A DNA stretch of 64,000 bases from RCC1774 sp050330855 (GTDB taxonomy: Bacteria > Cyanobacteriota > Cyanobacteriia > Thermosynechococcales > Thermosynechococcaceae). The stretch is from positions 1 to 64,000 of the forward strand of contig JBHJNL010000027.1 in assembly GCA_050330855.1 (NCBI GenBank), written 5' to 3'. A program made the position numbers and the translations under genes. Positions 9,286 to 17,028 of this stretch are shown piece after piece. The first letter of the stretch is position 1. Each line of letters opens with the position of its first letter. A model generated the notes under the pieces. It was not told the origin of the DNA. It did not search any database and was given only the letters and a program-made list of their open reading frames with translations.

Positions 9286-9932
9286 CAATAGAACAACAAG
9301 CAGCGTAACAAAAAGGAAATCAGGGTCACAGCACAAATAATTAAAAGTTGCCCCGGCAGCGGCGCAATTGAATACTGCTGGATTGTAGACCACCAGCTTT
9401 CTGGCAGTAGCCCAAACACTGACAGGCCGCTCAGGTATATTAGCCCCAACACATGAATCACCAGCAGCCCCATCAGGCAACCTAACACAATGGCATCGAA
9501 GCGCCGCCGCTGTCGAAAGGCGACGTAGCCGCACAGCCAAGCAGCAGGCAAAAAGCCCAGCAAATAGCCAAAGGTCGGCTCTTGCCAGTAGCCGAGTCCG
9601 CCCCCTTGTGCAAACACTTGAACACCACTTAGCCCTAAGGCAAGATAGGCAATCTGCGACAGGGCTGCTGCGTTCTTACCACCGACGCAACCAATAAACA
9701 GCACGGCACCCACTTGGAGCGTTGAGATCAGGGAGTAAGTGGGCATATCGCTAAAGTCAATGGGCCAGGTCAACACAGGGACTGGCACAGAAACCTCAAC
9801 AAAGACACCACTGACCGTCAAGAGAAGACCAATGACTGCCCACAGCAGTTCATCCAGAGGAGAGAGCACTCGCAGTTTAGGGGGCGGAGACAACAGCGTA
9901 GGTCCCTGGGATTGGAGCTTCACCACCTTCAA
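9285..9932 (-). CDS. bioY: BioY-family biotin transporter substrate-binding subunit
   Basis: Membrane S-component of an ECF-type biotin uptake system. Several hydrophobic helices with family-like segments (SLISTLQVGAVLFIGCVGGKNAAALSQIAYLALGLSGV, then GGGLGYWQEPTFGYLLGFLPAAWLCG) support BioY. The full frame starts with TTG at 9932 and overlaps the end of bioB by 56 bases. A GTG at 9869, just after the bioB stop, would give about 194 residues and is equally plausible; neither has a strong ribosome-binding site. The bioB-bioY pairing supports biotin. No EcfT or EcfA gene is in the window. Confidence 0.88.
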   Translation of the reverse strand: MKVVKLQSQGPTLLSPPPKLRVLSPLDELLWAVIGLLLTVSGVFVEVSVPVPVLTWPIDFSDMPTYSLISTLQVGAVLFIGCVGGKNAAALSQIAYLALGLSGVQVFAQGGGLGYWQEPTFGYLLGFLPAAWLCGYVAFRQRRRFDAIVLGCLMGLLVIHVLGLIYLSGLSVFGLLPESWWSTIQQYSIAPLPGQLLIICAVTLISFLLRCLLFY

Positions 9933-10968
9933 GACCTAATTGATTCAGCATGGCCTGATCCTGTTCAGGGGGCTGTCCCAGGGTGGTGAGGTAGTGACCC
10001 ACCAGCATGGCATTGATACCCGCCTTTAGACCCAGTTCCTGGAGTTCACCCATCACGGCTTCACGCCCACCGGCATACCGCAGAATTTGCTGGGGCAACA
10101 GCAGACGAAAGATTGCGATCGCCTTGAGCGCATCGTAGGGATCGAGCTTGTTATTCTCGCCAAAGGGTGTCCCCTCACGAGGGTTCAGCAAGTTCAATGG
10201 CACCGATTCAACCTCTAGCTCCCTTAAGGCGAGGGCGAGATCAACACGATCTTCCCAAGATTCACCCAGGCCCATGATCCCACCGGTACAGGCTTGAATC
10301 CCAGCAGCCTTGAGCGTCTTAATGGTTTCAACGCGATCTTGCCAACTGTGAGTCGTGGCAACCTGCGGGAAAAAAGCTTCTGAACTCTCTAGATTGTGAT
10401 TGTAGCGGGTAACACCGGCATTTTTGAGGGCTTGGGCCTGCTCAGCGGTAACTTCTCCCAAGGCACAGCAGGGCTTGATCGAGGTCTCAGAAATAATGGT
10501 GCGAACGGTATCGAGAATCTGCTCAAACTCCGTCGAACCTGCGCTCGCATATTTTGGCCCACGACCTTGGCTTACCAGACAGAATCGACGGGCACCGGAC
10601 GCTTCTGCAGCTTTTGCCTGCTCCAAGATGGCTTCGGCTGACTGCAGACCATAAATGGGGGATGCTTCGCCGGGATGATGGACAGACTGGGCACAAAATG
10701 AGCAATTCTCAGAACAGTTGCCTGACTTAACGTTGACGATGCTGCACAGGTCAACGACATCACCACAACAGGCATGCCGGACGTGGTTCGCCGCCTCACA
10801 CAACGCCAAGATATTGTCTTGGCCTTCAATTTGAGTCAGCTTAATCGCAGTAGCCCGATCTAGCAACTCGCCATCAATGACTTGGTGGGCAAGAGACTGG
10901 AGCCACTCCTGAATCGAGTCGCGGGTCTCATCATGAAACCGTGAGAGTGGCAAAGGCGTTTGCACCAC
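9877..10968 (-). CDS. bioB: Biotin synthase
   Basis: Radical SAM enzyme that inserts sulfur into dethiobiotin. 363 residues. The radical SAM cluster CSENCSFCAQS is at about residues 83-93, preceded by the family-typical DVVDLCSIVNVKSGNC. Further conserved parts are RFCLVSQGRGPK, YNHNLESSEAFFPQV, GGIMGLGE, LNLLNPREGTPF and RYAGGREAVMGELQ. It heads a minus-strand cluster bioB-bioY-lspA, combining biotin synthesis with uptake. The region upstream is shared, divergently, with the first Pcb gene. Confidence 0.97.
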   Translation of the reverse strand: MVQTPLPLSRFHDETRDSIQEWLQSLAHQVIDGELLDRATAIKLTQIEGQDNILALCEAANHVRHACCGDVVDLCSIVNVKSGNCSENCSFCAQSVHHPGEASPIYGLQSAEAILEQAKAAEASGARRFCLVSQGRGPKYASAGSTEFEQILDTVRTIISETSIKPCCALGEVTAEQAQALKNAGVTRYNHNLESSEAFFPQVATTHSWQDRVETIKTLKAAGIQACTGGIMGLGESWEDRVDLALALRELEVESVPLNLLNPREGTPFGENNKLDPYDALKAIAIFRLLLPQQILRYAGGREAVMGELQELGLKAGINAMLVGHYLTTLGQPPEQDQAMLNQLGLEGGEAPIPGTYAVVSAP

Positions 10969-11501
10969 GTTTTAACCTCTATTTGTGTGAATGCCTGAAC
11001 GATGGAATTCTATCACTGCACACTGACATCGTGAACATCAACTCACCGCACCACAACAGAGCGGCCTGATGAGAGCCACCGATTCAAAGGGACCAAGCAA
11101 TTTAATCCACTGAATCCATCGCAGGAACGACCTTCTTAACAGTTCTTTACGCGATTGCAGAAACGAGGAATAAGTCTACGTTTGCTTACATATCTTTACA
11201 TGCTTTTGTGATTATTTGGAGCGATTTGTGATTCTAAAATACGGAGGAAGAGGCTGGGGTAATGAAGCTCTAGCCTTTCTGCTGCAATGTTTTTTAGGGT
11301 GTTCGAGGTCTTTTGTGCGATCACAAATAGTGGTTAAAGACCTTGTATTAAGCTGTTAAGAGGCTTCTCAGAAGTTTGAAGTAGAGCCTGCTCTCGTAGT
11401 ATTTTGTAATGAGTTTGATATAAGAACGGTGCCACTCGTATTTGAGATGCAGTGACGCTGCTGTGGAACTGAATATAGTATGACGAGGAGATCGCTTAAC
11501 A
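10969..11501. promoter_or_regulatory. 533-base divergent intergenic region between bioB and the first Pcb gene
   Basis: No gene is visible. It holds a direct repeat TTTGTGATT at 11205-11213 and 11225-11233, exactly 20 bases apart, and a dyad TTTGTG-CGAT-CACAAA at 11312-11327. The Pcb start at 11502 is preceded by a GAGGAG ribosome-binding site (about 11483). Spacing of two DNA turns and the dyad suggest binding sites for a dimeric regulator of the antenna gene. This is an inference from sequence symmetry only. Confidence 0.5.
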
Positions 11502-12530
11502 ATGACCACTTCCAATGCCGAAATCGGCTGGATTAATGGCAATGCCCGTGTGGAAGATTTAAGCGGCAAGTTTCTTGCTGCTCATATCGGCCAGATTGCT
11601 TTAATGGCTTTTTGGGCAGGAGCCTTTTCTTTATTTGAGTTGTCTCGGTACAACCCAGATCTTCCCCTGTATGATCAAGGTCTTATCTGTATCCCTCAGC
11701 TAGCTCGCCTTGGGTGGGGCATTGGCTCTGGTGGAGTCATTCTTGATACCTATCCCTACTTCTGCATTGGCGTTATCCACCTCGTTGCCTGTGCTGTTTT
11801 CGGTGCGGGTGCTTTGTATCACGCTGTGAAAGGGCCTGCTGTGCTTGCCGACGCTGAAGTGGAGAGGGCGGCGAAGTTTCATTTCGAGTGGGATGACACC
11901 AAAAAAACGGGTTTCATTCTCGGTCACCATCTGCTTTTTCTTGCCGTTGCTTGCTCTCTTTTTGTAGGCTGGGCCGCGCTCCATGGTATCTATGACCCCA
12001 CCATTGGTGAAGTGCGAACGGTTTCTCCTGCTCTCAATCCGCTGAGAGTCTTTAAGTATGGATGGGCCGTTCCTGGCTTCAATCCGTTTTTTGTTGATAA
12101 CTTAGAAGACGTGATGGGTGGTCACCTTTTCGTCGTTATTCTTTTGCTCGGGGGTGGATTTTTCCATATTCTTGTTCCTCCCTTTGATTTAGCGAAGCGG
12201 ATTTATGTCCAAAATGGTGAAGGACTTCTTTCCTATGCCCTGGCTGGCTTGTCGATTATGGGCTTCACAGCTTGTTACTTCACGGCCGTCAATGACCTTG
12301 TGTTCCCCGTGGAATTATATGGTCCAGTGTTAGAGGCGAAGCTTAGCGTCACGCCCTACTTTGCCGACACCCTTGATCTGGTTTCTGGTCATACGGCTCG
12401 TTTCTGGGTCTGTAATTTCCACTTTTTCCTAGCTTTCATGATGCTGCAGGGTCACCTATGGCATGCACTTAGAGCCAGTGGCTTCGACTTCAATCGTGTG
12501 CCTCAAGCTCTTTCTTCTATTACTGAATAA
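11502..12530 (+). CDS. Pcb/IsiA-family chlorophyll-binding antenna protein (first copy)
   Basis: 342-residue thylakoid membrane light-harvesting protein of the CP43-like six-helix family. Visible: NARVEDLSGKFLAAHIGQIALMAFWAGAFSLFELSRY, LDTYPYFCIGVIHLV, HAVKGPAVL, FILGHHLLFLAVAC, GGHLFVVILLLGGGFFHIL and the last helix NFHFFLAFMMLQGHLWHALRASG. His residues in the membrane helices are potential chlorophyll ligands. It lacks the large lumenal loop of CP43, as expected for Pcb/IsiA. No flavodoxin gene follows, so iron-stress isiAB is not indicated. Which PcbA-E class, and whether it binds chlorophyll a, b or d, cannot be told from this sequence alone. Confidence 0.93.
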   Translation: MTTSNAEIGWINGNARVEDLSGKFLAAHIGQIALMAFWAGAFSLFELSRYNPDLPLYDQGLICIPQLARLGWGIGSGGVILDTYPYFCIGVIHLVACAVFGAGALYHAVKGPAVLADAEVERAAKFHFEWDDTKKTGFILGHHLLFLAVACSLFVGWAALHGIYDPTIGEVRTVSPALNPLRVFKYGWAVPGFNPFFVDNLEDVMGGHLFVVILLLGGGFFHILVPPFDLAKRIYVQNGEGLLSYALAGLSIMGFTACYFTAVNDLVFPVELYGPVLEAKLSVTPYFADTLDLVSGHTARFWVCNFHFFLAFMMLQGHLWHALRASGFDFNRVPQALSSITE

Positions 12531-12588
12531 TTTTCTCGTGAATCAGCTCAGAGAATACAAGCACTAGTATCTAGCTGCATGTCTTGAT

Positions 12589-12645
12589 GATGAGGGTGAT
12601 AGTGGATTGTCGTTTCACGCTCAATCTGTAACTGTCACCCTCATC
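12589..12645 (+). terminator. Stem-loop after the first Pcb gene, terminator-like
   Basis: GATGAGGGTGATAGT (12589-12603) pairs with ACTGTCACCCTCATC (12631-12645), 14 of 15 positions complementary, across a 27-base loop. Only CATTTTA follows, so it is a weak intrinsic terminator. It could instead protect the 3' end of an abundant mRNA. Confidence 0.5.
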
Positions 12646-12653
12646 CATTTTAG

Positions 12654-12677
12654 GCCGCTATATATGCCGCTATATAT
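12654..12677. repeat. Perfect 12-bp tandem duplication
   Basis: GCCGCTATATAT occurs twice head to tail with no mismatch, 155 bases upstream of the second Pcb gene. The AT half is like a promoter -10 region. Confidence 0.85.
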
Positions 12678-12725
12678 TAAGTAACTACGATGAATTATGA
12701 GCAGTTCTAAGCTCGACTTTTTCTA

Positions 12726-12759
12726 TATAGGTCAGAGGGTTACCGATGTGATACCTATA
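12726..12759. promoter_or_regulatory. Inverted repeat upstream of the second Pcb gene
   Basis: TATAGGT (12726-12732) and ACCTATA (12753-12759) form perfect 7-bp arms, 20 bases apart, 73 bases before the start codon. It could be an operator; no known consensus was recognised. Confidence 0.35.
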
Positions 12760-12831
12760 AAACTAAGTCTTTAACTACTGCCGATTCATCTCATCAACGT
12801 TTGTCGTGTATGACGCAAGAGGACCACAGTT

Positions 12832-13848
12832 GTGACAACATCATTACGCGCCAGAGGCCGAGGCAACAACGGTCGAGGCAGACTGGGTAGGAATAATACC
12901 CCACCACCAAGCAGTGGATTTGAAAGTCAATGGTGGGCTGGCAATATCCGATTTGTAGATTCATCGGGTCTACTGTTGGGTGCTCACCTCGCCCATGCCG
13001 GTCTAATTACCTTGTGGGCCGGTGCAATTTTAATCAAAGAAGTCGCTTCCTTCACGCCGGGTGTTCCGCTTTATGAGCAGGGTGCCTATTTGATGGCCCA
13101 CATTGCGGCCCTCGGTGTCGGCGTCGGAGCAGGGGGTGAAATATTAAATACCTATCCGTACTTTGTGATTGGTGTCTTGCACCTGACCCTGTCAGCAGCC
13201 TTAGCCGCTGGTGGTCTTTACCACACCTTCAAAGGTCCTGCTGTGCTGGCTGAGGACGAGGGCGACACGCTTGCCCCTAAATTTGAATATACTTGGGGCG
13301 AACCCAAGCAGTTATCGTTTATTTTGGGGCACCATCTACTCTTTTTAGGGGCGGCTTGCCTAGCCTTTGCCGCAAATGCCAGCTTCGGCGGTGGGGTCTA
13401 TGACCCCCTTGTGGGTGATGTGCGTCAAATCACCCCAAATCTCAACCCCTTGCCTATGCTGGGCTACATTTTCGGCATTGCCAATGGTGGTTGGACTCCG
13501 ATTGGTATGGCAGCAGTGGATAATATGGAGACCGTCATTGGTGGGCACTTCTTGATTGGTGCGCTGGAAATTGCTGGTGGCACCTTTCATATCTTGAGTA
13601 CTCCCTTTGGGATTGAAGCAAAGCCTTGGTCTTACTCTGGAGAAGCGGTCTTATCTTACAGTCTTGCAGCGCTTGCCCTGATGGGCCTTAGCTCTTGTTT
13701 ATTTGTAAACTACTGCGATGTTGTTTACGCTCCTGAACTGTTTGGCGCTGACCGTAGTGGCGCAGCGGCGACTCAGCTGATCTTGGGCATTCTTTGTTTA
13801 GGCGGTCACCTTTGGCATGCGATTCGCGCTCAAAGAGCTGTCGCCTAA
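12832..13848 (+). CDS. Pcb-family chlorophyll-binding antenna protein (second copy) with RG-rich N-terminus
   Basis: 338-residue member of the same six-helix antenna family. From residue 28 the family core is clear: WWAGNIRFVDSSGLLLGAHLAHAGLITLWAGA, LNTYPYFVIGVLHL, HTFKGPAVLAEDEGD, FILGHHLLFLGAACL, GGHFLIGALEIAGGTFHIL and LGILCLGGHLWHAIRAQ. It resembles PcbC-type proteins more than IsiA, but the subclass is not certain. Before the core lie about 27 residues rich in Arg, Gly and Asn (RARGRGNNGRGRLGRNN), which is unusual. Start GTG at 12832; the frame reads well from there. It is the second of two tandem but separately spaced antenna genes. Confidence 0.93.
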   Translation: MTTSLRARGRGNNGRGRLGRNNTPPPSSGFESQWWAGNIRFVDSSGLLLGAHLAHAGLITLWAGAILIKEVASFTPGVPLYEQGAYLMAHIAALGVGVGAGGEILNTYPYFVIGVLHLTLSAALAAGGLYHTFKGPAVLAEDEGDTLAPKFEYTWGEPKQLSFILGHHLLFLGAACLAFAANASFGGGVYDPLVGDVRQITPNLNPLPMLGYIFGIANGGWTPIGMAAVDNMETVIGGHFLIGALEIAGGTFHILSTPFGIEAKPWSYSGEAVLSYSLAALALMGLSSCLFVNYCDVVYAPELFGADRSGAAATQLILGILCLGGHLWHAIRAQRAVA

Positions 13849-13861
13849 TATCAATATAGCG

Positions 13862-13883
13862 ATGGCATCATTTTTGATGTCAT
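13862..13883 (+). terminator. Short hairpin after the second Pcb gene
   Basis: ATGGCATCA and TGATGTCAT pair (one G-T) around a TTTT loop, 14 bases after the stop. No T-run follows, so termination is only suggested. Confidence 0.35.
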
Positions 13884-14056
13884 GGTCACCCCAGGCAGGC
13901 TCTCTTGTTTGATAATTGCTGTTCAGTGATTAGAAAGCTCTCTGAGAGGCCTGCTTTGTGTTGGTTAGAACACTATTCAATATCTTCAGTTGTGTTTGAT
14001 TGTTGTGGGGCATTAAATGCTTCATAACTATAGAAGTTGACCTACTCTAAGCCGCC

Positions 14057-15580
14057 GTGAAATTATTCGTCTACCATACTCCTGAACTCATTCCTCAAAA
14101 GCCTCTCCCTCAATGCGCTGTTGCCATTGATGTGCTCCGGGCAACGACGACCATTGCCACTGCTCTCAATTCTGGGGCAGAAGCGATTCAAGTCTTTAGT
14201 GATATTGATGATCTATTTGCCGTCAGCGAAGCATTCCCGGAGGAGACGCGACTGCGGGCCGGGGAGCGTGGAGGGCGCAAGGTACCCAACTGTGATCTCG
14301 GCAATTCTCCCCTTGATTGCACCCCAGAACGGGTGAAAGGGAAGCGCTTATTTTTGAGTACCACCAATGGCACTCGATGTTTAGAAGGGATTCAGAAGTC
14401 TGCCACTGTCATTGTGGCCGCTTTGGTGAACCGGCAGGCAGTGGTGGACTATTTGCTCAGGAAGAAGCCCGGAAAGGTCTGGCTGGTGGGGTCCGGCTGG
14501 CAGGGGGATTACTCCCTTGAAGATACGATCTGTGCAGGAGCGATCGCGGACGGCATTCTAGAGCAGTCAAAGATTTCACTGAGTAAGTTAGCGGGTAACG
14601 ATGAACTCATTGCAGCGGTGGCTCTCTATCGCCAGTGGAAAGATCAGCTCCAGGAGTTGATGGCACTCTCAAGTCATGGTCAGCGGCTGCTCCGGCTGCG
14701 GGGACAAAAGGATATCGCCTATTGCTGTGAGCTGGATCTGATCGATATTCTGCCGATCCAAAAAGAGAAGGGAGTCCTCATAGTTAGACAGCCAGGATTT
14801 TTTGAGAAGCTCTTCTTCGGTGGGTTATTTGGCAAGGGTAAGACACAGCCCAAACAACAGCAGCTCAAAGATGCCGCGATACAGGATGCACCAAAAGCGC
14901 TACCAGCAAGCAAAAAACCAGTTCAAGGGAAACCCAAAACGCAGGTGCCAGGGGCTGATCAGGGTACCGAGCGCAATGGTCAGCTTGCGGCCACCTCTCA
15001 GACTGCTATGAGTGCAAAATCTAAGGCTGAGATCACACCCACGGCGATCAAGTCTGCAAACATGAAGCCAGAGCCGGTCAAGGCGAATAAGGAGGCCTTC
15101 AAAAAGGAGTTGACTGAGCCAGCAGACGTTGAGAAGACTTCGGCCCAAAATACTAAAACTGAGGCTGCAGCGAACAAGGCTGACATTGAAAAGCCAAATA
15201 CGGAGGCCGTCGTTGCCGCAGACTCGATTAAGGTAGACCCTGTAAAAACTGAGGTCGTGACATCAAACGTAAAGCCCACGGAAGAACCAGTGCCAGTATT
15301 CGCTTCACCAGAAAATGAATCTGAAGCACCCGCTCAGACGCCTATTGCCCCTGCAGGAGAGCCGCCATCTGCCTCTGATGGAGAAGACGAGGCAGTCAAG
15401 TCAGTTGAGATAACAGCATCACAGAATGATCGAGAGAGTCAGTCAGAAACGGCGATTCAGGTGGAGGCCACGGTTGTGGGACTGCCAGATCTGACGCAGG
15501 CTGAACAAGGAAACCCGGAGGCTTTTCAGCCCCCCACCGTTGATGATTTCAAAAAAATCTTGAATCGGCTCAAACCGTAG
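14057..15580 (+). CDS. comB: 2-phosphosulfolactate phosphatase-like protein (ComB) with long disordered C-terminal extension
   Basis: Residues 1-240 are a ComB-type phosphatase: CAVAIDVLRATTTIATAL, LRAGERGGRKVPNCDLGNSPLD, LFLSTTNGTRCL and the DYSLEDTICAGAI region. ComB is named from coenzyme M synthesis, where it releases phosphate from 2-phosphosulfolactate; its role in cyanobacteria is not clear. ComB proteins are normally about 240 residues. Here residues 250-507 form an extra low-complexity stretch rich in Ala, Lys, Glu, Pro and Thr, ending in a short ordered-looking segment (PPTVDDFKKILNRLKP). Start GTG at 14057. The stop overlaps thiS by one base. Confidence 0.88.
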   Translation: MKLFVYHTPELIPQKPLPQCAVAIDVLRATTTIATALNSGAEAIQVFSDIDDLFAVSEAFPEETRLRAGERGGRKVPNCDLGNSPLDCTPERVKGKRLFLSTTNGTRCLEGIQKSATVIVAALVNRQAVVDYLLRKKPGKVWLVGSGWQGDYSLEDTICAGAIADGILEQSKISLSKLAGNDELIAAVALYRQWKDQLQELMALSSHGQRLLRLRGQKDIAYCCELDLIDILPIQKEKGVLIVRQPGFFEKLFFGGLFGKGKTQPKQQQLKDAAIQDAPKALPASKKPVQGKPKTQVPGADQGTERNGQLAATSQTAMSAKSKAEITPTAIKSANMKPEPVKANKEAFKKELTEPADVEKTSAQNTKTEAAANKADIEKPNTEAVVAADSIKVDPVKTEVVTSNVKPTEEPVPVFASPENESEAPAQTPIAPAGEPPSASDGEDEAVKSVEITASQNDRESQSETAIQVEATVVGLPDLTQAEQGNPEAFQPPTVDDFKKILNRLKP

Positions 15581-15798
15581 TGGCGAATCGTTCAATGATC
15601 TCGGTCCATGTCAATGGGGACTCTCATGATTGTCCCCTGCATACACTCCTTCCAGATCTGTTGGTGCAGCTCCAACTCAATCCCTGCCTGATCGCGATTG
15701 AATATAATGGCGAGATTTTGCACCGGCAGTTTTGGGATGCCACTGAGATCAATGACGGTGATCGCCTAGAGGTGGTCACGATTGTGGGGGGTGGGTAG
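15580..15798 (+). CDS. thiS: ThiS-like sulfur carrier protein
   Basis: 72-residue ubiquitin-fold protein ending in VTIVGGG. A C-terminal Gly-Gly is the site that is adenylated and thiocarboxylated to donate sulfur for the thiazole part of thiamine. The beta-grasp pattern is visible: ISVHVNGD, then a helix with LLVQLQL, then IAIEYNGEIL and the loop DGDRLEVV. GTG at 15580 overlaps the comB stop (TAGTG), implying coupling; ATG at 15595 gives the more usual length (67). ThiE or ThiG genes are not in the window. Confidence 0.88.
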   Translation: MANRSMISVHVNGDSHDCPLHTLLPDLLVQLQLNPCLIAIEYNGEILHRQFWDATEINDGDRLEVVTIVGGG

Positions 15799-15978
15799 TT
15801 GATACGGCAATCCACCCGTCTTTGCGCTGAACCGATCTGGGTAAGAGCGTTACACTGATTACCAAACAGATTATTCTGTTGGCGATCGCAACTCATACCG
15901 ACACGCTCTAGAATGCCATTCTCGAAAATGTTTGTAGATATCACTGCATCGCCGTTCACGTCAGCTCCAAAGAGCACA

Positions 15979-16953
15979 ATGAATAAGAAATTTTCTTCCC
16001 TCTCCAAACTTTTATCCCGTGGCATCCTCGCCCTCTTCTTGGTGGGCATTCTCATGGTAAGTACTGCAGACAGCGCTCTGGCGGCTCGATCCGGGGGTCG
16101 GATTGGGGGCGGTAGTTTCCGTCGCTCAGTGCCCTCTCGCAGCTACCGCGCTCCGGTCCGCACTAACCCTGGTGGCTATGCTGGTGGTGGCTATTCACGG
16201 GGATATCCTCGCGGTGGCGGCTTTGGCTTTCCGTTTTTGATCCCGTTCTTTGGGATTGGCGGCGGCTTTGGCAGTTTGTTCTCGGTTTTGATTGTCATTG
16301 CGATCGCAAACTTCTTAATCAATAGCTTCCGTGGCCTAGGCGGCAATCAATCCAGTGTGGAGGGGTACACCTCTCCCCAAAGCGTCACTAATCCTCCGGT
16401 GACCATTAGCCAAGTTCAGGTTGGTTTGCTGGCCGAGGCTCGGAGTCTTCAGCCCGAACTAGATCGCATTGCTCAATCAGCCAATACTGGATCCAGCGCG
16501 GGGCTAGCAAAAGTTCTGCAAGAAACGACATTGGCGCTCCTGCGGAACCCTGAGTATTGGGCCTATGCCACCGCCGAATCTGAGCCAACCCGTTTAGCCA
16601 CGGCAGAAGCAGCCTTTAACAATCTCGTCTTGACCGAGCGCAGTAAGTTTCAGTCAGAAACGCTGTCTAACGTCAGATCAGAGCTTCAGCAAAAAGAGCA
16701 GACTGATGCGATCGTGAAATCAGATGCACCGAGTGAATATATTGTGGTGACGTTGTTAGTCGCCTCTCAGGGGCAACTATCGCTACCGCCGCTCAAGTCT
16801 GAAGAAGATTTGCGTCAGGCACTCAATAAATTGGGAGCCGTTTCGAGCGAAGATCTGATTGCTTTAGAAGCCCTCTGGACGCCCCAGGCGACCGGAGATA
16901 CGCTCACATCCGACGATCTCGTGTCAGCCTACCCTGACCTGAAGCTGATCTAG
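15979..16953 (+). CDS. DUF1517 family membrane protein
   Basis: 324 residues from the ATG at 15979; the longer open frame from 15913 lacks a better start. An N-terminal signal-like helix (LLSRGILALFLVGILMVSTADSALAA) is followed by a Gly/Arg/Ser-rich stretch (RSGGRIGGGSFRRS), a second hydrophobic segment (about residues 95-125, FLIPFFGIGGG and SVLIVIAIANFLIN), and a soluble C-terminal domain typical of DUF1517, found in cyanobacteria and plastids. Function unknown; some plant relatives are chloroplast proteins. A strong intrinsic terminator follows 23 bases after the stop. Confidence 0.85.
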   Translation: MNKKFSSLSKLLSRGILALFLVGILMVSTADSALAARSGGRIGGGSFRRSVPSRSYRAPVRTNPGGYAGGGYSRGYPRGGGFGFPFLIPFFGIGGGFGSLFSVLIVIAIANFLINSFRGLGGNQSSVEGYTSPQSVTNPPVTISQVQVGLLAEARSLQPELDRIAQSANTGSSAGLAKVLQETTLALLRNPEYWAYATAESEPTRLATAEAAFNNLVLTERSKFQSETLSNVRSELQQKEQTDAIVKSDAPSEYIVVTLLVASQGQLSLPPLKSEEDLRQALNKLGAVSSEDLIALEALWTPQATGDTLTSDDLVSAYPDLKLI

Positions 16954-16975
16954 TGCGAACGATTTTGATCCCATC

Positions 16976-17003
16976 ACCCAGATTCTTAACATCTGGGTTT
17001 TTT
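16976..17003 (+). terminator. Intrinsic terminator after the DUF1517 gene
   Basis: ACCCAGAT (16976-16983) pairs perfectly with ATCTGGGT (16991-16998) around a 7-base loop, followed directly by a T-run to 17003. It separates this gene from the flavoprotein gene downstream. Confidence 0.9.
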
Positions 17004-17028
17004 ATTGCCCAACGATAAGGATGCCTCC

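Noticed and set aside
11312..11327. CRP/SyCRP1 site upstream of Pcb
   Set aside because: Spacing between TGTG and CACA is 4 bases, not 8 as in TGTGA-N6-TCACA; kept only as an unknown dyad.
11502..12530. isiA of an iron-stress isiAB operon
   Set aside because: No flavodoxin gene follows and a second Pcb gene does; the protein fits Pcb generally.
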